From Planctomycetaceae bacterium (GTDB lineage: Bacteria; Planctomycetota; Planctomycetia; Pirellulales; Pirellulaceae), in assembly GCA_002709045.1 (NCBI GenBank), contig PAPJ01000012.1, positions 1-64,000 on the forward strand: 64,000 bases of DNA, given 5' to 3'. The translations under genes were made by a program, and so were the position numbers. Of this stretch, positions 61,908 to 64,000 are shown piece by piece; positions within the stretch are counted from its first letter, which is position 1; each line of letters starts with the position of its first letter. The notes beneath the pieces are model-generated. The model saw nothing but the letters and a program-made list of their open reading frames with translations. It made no database searches and was not told the DNA's origin.

Positions 61908-62387
61908 ATGACAATGCTACGAGTTACAGGTTTGATTGCCCGTGAATTATCACTGAACTACGAAGATTTTAGTAAGGTAAGCCCGGAACACATGATAAAC
62001 GACATTGCGGCGGTGATGCCCGGTCGCAACGGTCAGGCAATTACGCTACAGGGGTTGATCTCATTATGTCAGCCAAGTCAAGAAGCTCAGTTTCTGGGAC
62101 TTCACGGAAGTCTCGATGATTTCCATGCCAGCATTCCGCTAAGTGCTGTGTTGCAGGGAGGACTGATTCAGTACGCCAAAGATGGACAGGCACTCGATGT
62201 AAAATCTGGTGGACCCTACCGATTCCTGATTATCGATCATGCCGCCTGCAATACTGATGACATCGATGAATGCGCCAATGTGAAGTTTCTCGATCATATC
62301 GAGTTTACTAGAGAACGGGGTTTCGATAACCGCCCCGAAGACGAAGATGAGCACGCCGCACTACATGCCAGAGAGCACGGTGAATAA
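61908..62387 (+). CDS. Small molybdopterin-binding-fold (sulfite oxidase/YedY-like) protein without catalytic Cys
   Basis: 159 residues. The region FLGLHGSLDDFHASIPLSAVLQGGLIQYAKDGQALDVKSGGPYRFLIID...ANVKFLDHIEFT (about 62-134) follows the second half of the sulfite oxidase/YedY Moco domain. The usual first half with the catalytic Cys is missing or reduced: Cys54, Cys114 and Cys122 are not in the expected place. It might bind a cofactor without catalysis or be a remnant. The C-terminus is acidic (DNRPEDEDEHAALHAREHGE). The ATG at 61908 follows AGGA by eight bases. It is 21 bases after the CsgG-like gene, and a terminator follows. Confidence 0.62.
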   Translation: MTMLRVTGLIARELSLNYEDFSKVSPEHMINDIAAVMPGRNGQAITLQGLISLCQPSQEAQFLGLHGSLDDFHASIPLSAVLQGGLIQYAKDGQALDVKSGGPYRFLIIDHAACNTDDIDECANVKFLDHIEFTRERGFDNRPEDEDEHAALHAREHGE

Positions 62388-62415
62388 GACAGGTTAGGTT
62401 AAAAATCCGGCGCAC

Positions 62416-62449
62416 AAAAAAACACCTCCGAAAATTCGGAGGTGTTTTT
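62416..62449. terminator. Bidirectional intrinsic terminator
   Basis: AAAAACACCTCCGA and TCGGAGGTGTTTTT form a 14-base stem around AAAT, with A-rich and T-rich flanks. It ends the Moco-fold gene on the plus strand and rplU on the minus strand. Confidence 0.93.
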
Positions 62450-62476
62450 GATTCTAATGGCTCTTGGCAACCAAAC

Positions 62477-62788
62477 TTAGCCAGAAATCTTAGAGACTCG
62501 AATCCGAGTATATCTCTGCCGATGACCGGTGCGACGCTTTGAGTCTTTACGGCGGCGAAATTTCTGGACGTAGATTTTATCACCTTTAACTTCTGCCAAT
62601 ACTTCGGCAGTTACTGATGCGCCTTCAACGATAGGCTGTCCCACTTTAACTCCGTCATCAGCGGATACTGCCAAAACCTGATCAAATGTGATTTCATCAC
62701 CCGACGCCAGATCTCGCAAATCAATATCCAATTCCTGACCTTCTTCAACTTTGTACTGACGTCCCCCGTCGGCAATGATTGCGTACAT
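62477..62788 (-). CDS. rplU: 50S ribosomal protein L21
   Basis: 103 residues, the usual L21 length. MYAIIADGGRQYKVEEGQ, YVQKFRRRKDSKRRTGHRQRYTRIRVSKI and the internal VLAV segment are classic. It binds 23S rRNA in the large subunit. The gene that normally follows, rpmA (L27), is absent: the terminator at 62416-62449 comes 28 bases after the stop. It is downstream of the RNase E/G gene on the same strand, with 240 bases between. The ribosome site is weak. Confidence 0.97.
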   Translation of the reverse strand: MYAIIADGGRQYKVEEGQELDIDLRDLASGDEITFDQVLAVSADDGVKVGQPIVEGASVTAEVLAEVKGDKIYVQKFRRRKDSKRRTGHRQRYTRIRVSKISG

Positions 62789-63028
62789 GGTATTTATCTG
62801 TTTTTGAATAAACGGTTAAAGGTTATTATTTCTCTGAATACTACTGCCGCAGTTGACATTATCTCTGCAGCATTCTCATCACTTCTTTGTTGATGCTCCC
62901 CAAAGATAGGGTAAACACACACTTTGAGAACAATTAAAAATATCTCAAAATCCGGACTTCGTCGAGGGGCTAACTGGGGAATCAGATCAACTTTCCACGA
63001 AGTCTCTATGATTCGAAACACTCAATTA

Positions 63029-64000
63029 CTAGACTTTGACGTGCTTTCCATCCGAATTTCGAAAATCCATCTCAAGATGTTCGGGGTACATCCCTTCATC
63101 GGTAAGAATTTGGACTACCATGCCACCTTCCTCTTCAAGCTTCATGATTTGACTTCGTTTCTTATTGTTTAAATAAGCTGCCACACTCTCATGAACCCGC
63201 ACTGTCACTCGGGCTATTTTTTTTCGTCGACAGGTCAGCATAAGTTTTCGAACCACTTCAATCGCCATACTTTCGGCAGTCTTAACGAGACCACGGCCAC
63301 CACAACAAGGACAATCATCGTAAACACTACGTTTCAGACTTGGGCGAATTCGCTGGCGCGTCATTTCGATCAGTCCAAACGGGCTAGTCCGCAGGATTTT
63401 AGTCCGGGCCCGGTCACGAGCCATCGCATCACGTAAAGCGCCTTCTACCCCACGTCGATGTTTTTCCTTTCGCATATCGATAAAATCATTCACGATAACA
63501 CCACCAAGGTCTCGCAGACGAAGTTGACGGGCGATCTCTTTGGCTGCCTGCAGATTCATCTGATAGGCTGTTTCTTCAGCATCAGCATCAGTCTTACGGA
63601 AATTTCCACTATTAACATCGATCGCAACCAAAGCCTCGGTCGGATCAATCACAATTGATCCTCCCTCTTTCAGTGGTACTTCGCGTTTATAGATACGAGC
63701 GATTTCATCTTCTAACTTATACTTATGAAAAATGGGTTGTGTCTTATCGTAATATTGCAATCGATCGGCAAATTTTGGCATCACCATTTCCAAGAAATCC
63801 TTTGCCCGCTTATAGGCATCTTCCTCATCAATATAGATGGCGTCCATTTCGCCACTGACCGTATCACGAATCGTACGAATAATAATGTCACTTTCTTCGT
63901 AAATATCCGTGGGTGCACTCGTTTTCTTTAGTCGCCGAACAATCGCTTTCCAGAGTCGGATTAAGTACGCCATATCACGGGACAACTCTTTCTTAGTCCG
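63029..64000 (-). CDS. rng: Ribonuclease E/G (C-terminal part, cut by right edge)
   Basis: 324 residues are visible, and the frame stays open to the window edge, so the N-terminal S1 domain is outside. The DNase-like catalytic Asp residues are present in VAIDVNSGNF and VNDFIDM. CPCCGGRG carries the zinc-link cysteines that join subunits. RRGVEGALRDAMARDRARTKILRTSPFGLIEMTRQRIRPSL is the conserved core. The enzyme cuts single-stranded RNA during rRNA maturation and mRNA decay. The C-terminal scaffold of RNase E is absent here, so it resembles RNase G or a short RNase E. rplU is downstream on the same strand. Confidence 0.93.
   Translation of the reverse strand, partial: RTKKELSRDMAYLIRLWKAIVRRLKKTSAPTDIYEESDIIIRTIRDTVSGEMDAIYIDEEDAYKRAKDFLEMVMPKFADRLQYYDKTQPIFHKYKLEDEIARIYKREVPLKEGGSIVIDPTEALVAIDVNSGNFRKTDADAEETAYQMNLQAAKEIARQLRLRDLGGVIVNDFIDMRKEKHRRGVEGALRDAMARDRARTKILRTSPFGLIEMTRQRIRPSLKRSVYDDCPCCGGRGLVKTAESMAIEVVRKLMLTCRRKKIARVTVRVHESVAAYLNNKKRSQIMKLEEEGGMVVQILTDEGMYPEHLEMDFRNSDGKHVKV

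Overview
The window is chromosomal DNA from what is almost certainly a planctomycete (Planctomycetota, probably order Planctomycetales). This is inferred from gene content, not from a marker gene. The signs are lysine/alanine-rich histone H1-like proteins, lipoproteins with PQQ-type beta-propellers, EF-hand loops inside unrelated proteins, the MoxR / DUF58 / BatA / VWA cluster beside a DUF4159 protein, and a full Gram-negative outer-membrane toolkit (LpxB, an Mla-type MCE transporter, LptF and LptD). Base composition is moderate and even. No insertion sequence, phage gene, CRISPR array, tRNA or rRNA was seen, so this reads as ordinary vertical chromosome.

Layout. 1-7 kb: edge of an H1-like gene, an M50 protease with EF-hand, lpxB, two transporters, a CYTH protein and a ThiD2-ThiE fusion. 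7-20 kb: a TPR protein, clpC, an mlaE-mlaF-mlaD operon, a PEGA protein, a PP2C phosphatase, lptF, and a histidine kinase / sigma-54 activator pair. 20-29 kb: lexA, an exported aldose epimerase, a sugar isomerase-like protein, an ECF sigma / anti-sigma / exported protein operon, an M20 peptidase with a BFD-like ferredoxin, a deoxyribosyltransferase-like protein, rlmN, and a second H1-like protein. 29-42 kb: two PQQ lipoproteins, a LOG-family protein, a HemD-HemE fusion, a cupin, a PolB-type exonuclease, pepT and moaB. 42-54 kb: a membrane protein, a BRCT-MerR-TPR protein, a HEAT-repeat protein, a lipoate ligase, and the MoxR / DUF58 / BatA / VWA operon. 54-64 kb: an alpha-toroid/DUF4159 protein, a GT-C glycosyltransferase, an LptD-like protein, a CsgG-like protein, a Moco-fold protein, rplU and the edge of rng.

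The genes are tightly packed. Several convergent pairs overlap at their stop codons, operons use stop-start coupling, and most starts have a GGAG/AGGA-type ribosome binding site that often decides between alternative start codons. Themes are envelope building and transport (lpxB, mlaEFD, lptF, LptD-like, CsgG-like), cofactor synthesis (thiE, hemDE, moaB, lipoate ligase), stress and regulation (clpC, lexA, ECF sigma, two-component pair, PP2C), and the MoxR cluster of unknown exact role.

No clearly new defence or mobile system was found. The most unusual items are the HemD-HemE fusion, the BRCT-MerR-TPR protein, three EF-hand insertions in unrelated envelope proteins, the tandem repeat lying in the lexA promoter spacer, and a small sulfite-oxidase-fold protein without an evident catalytic cysteine. 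All calls rest on reading the sequence; no database search was run.
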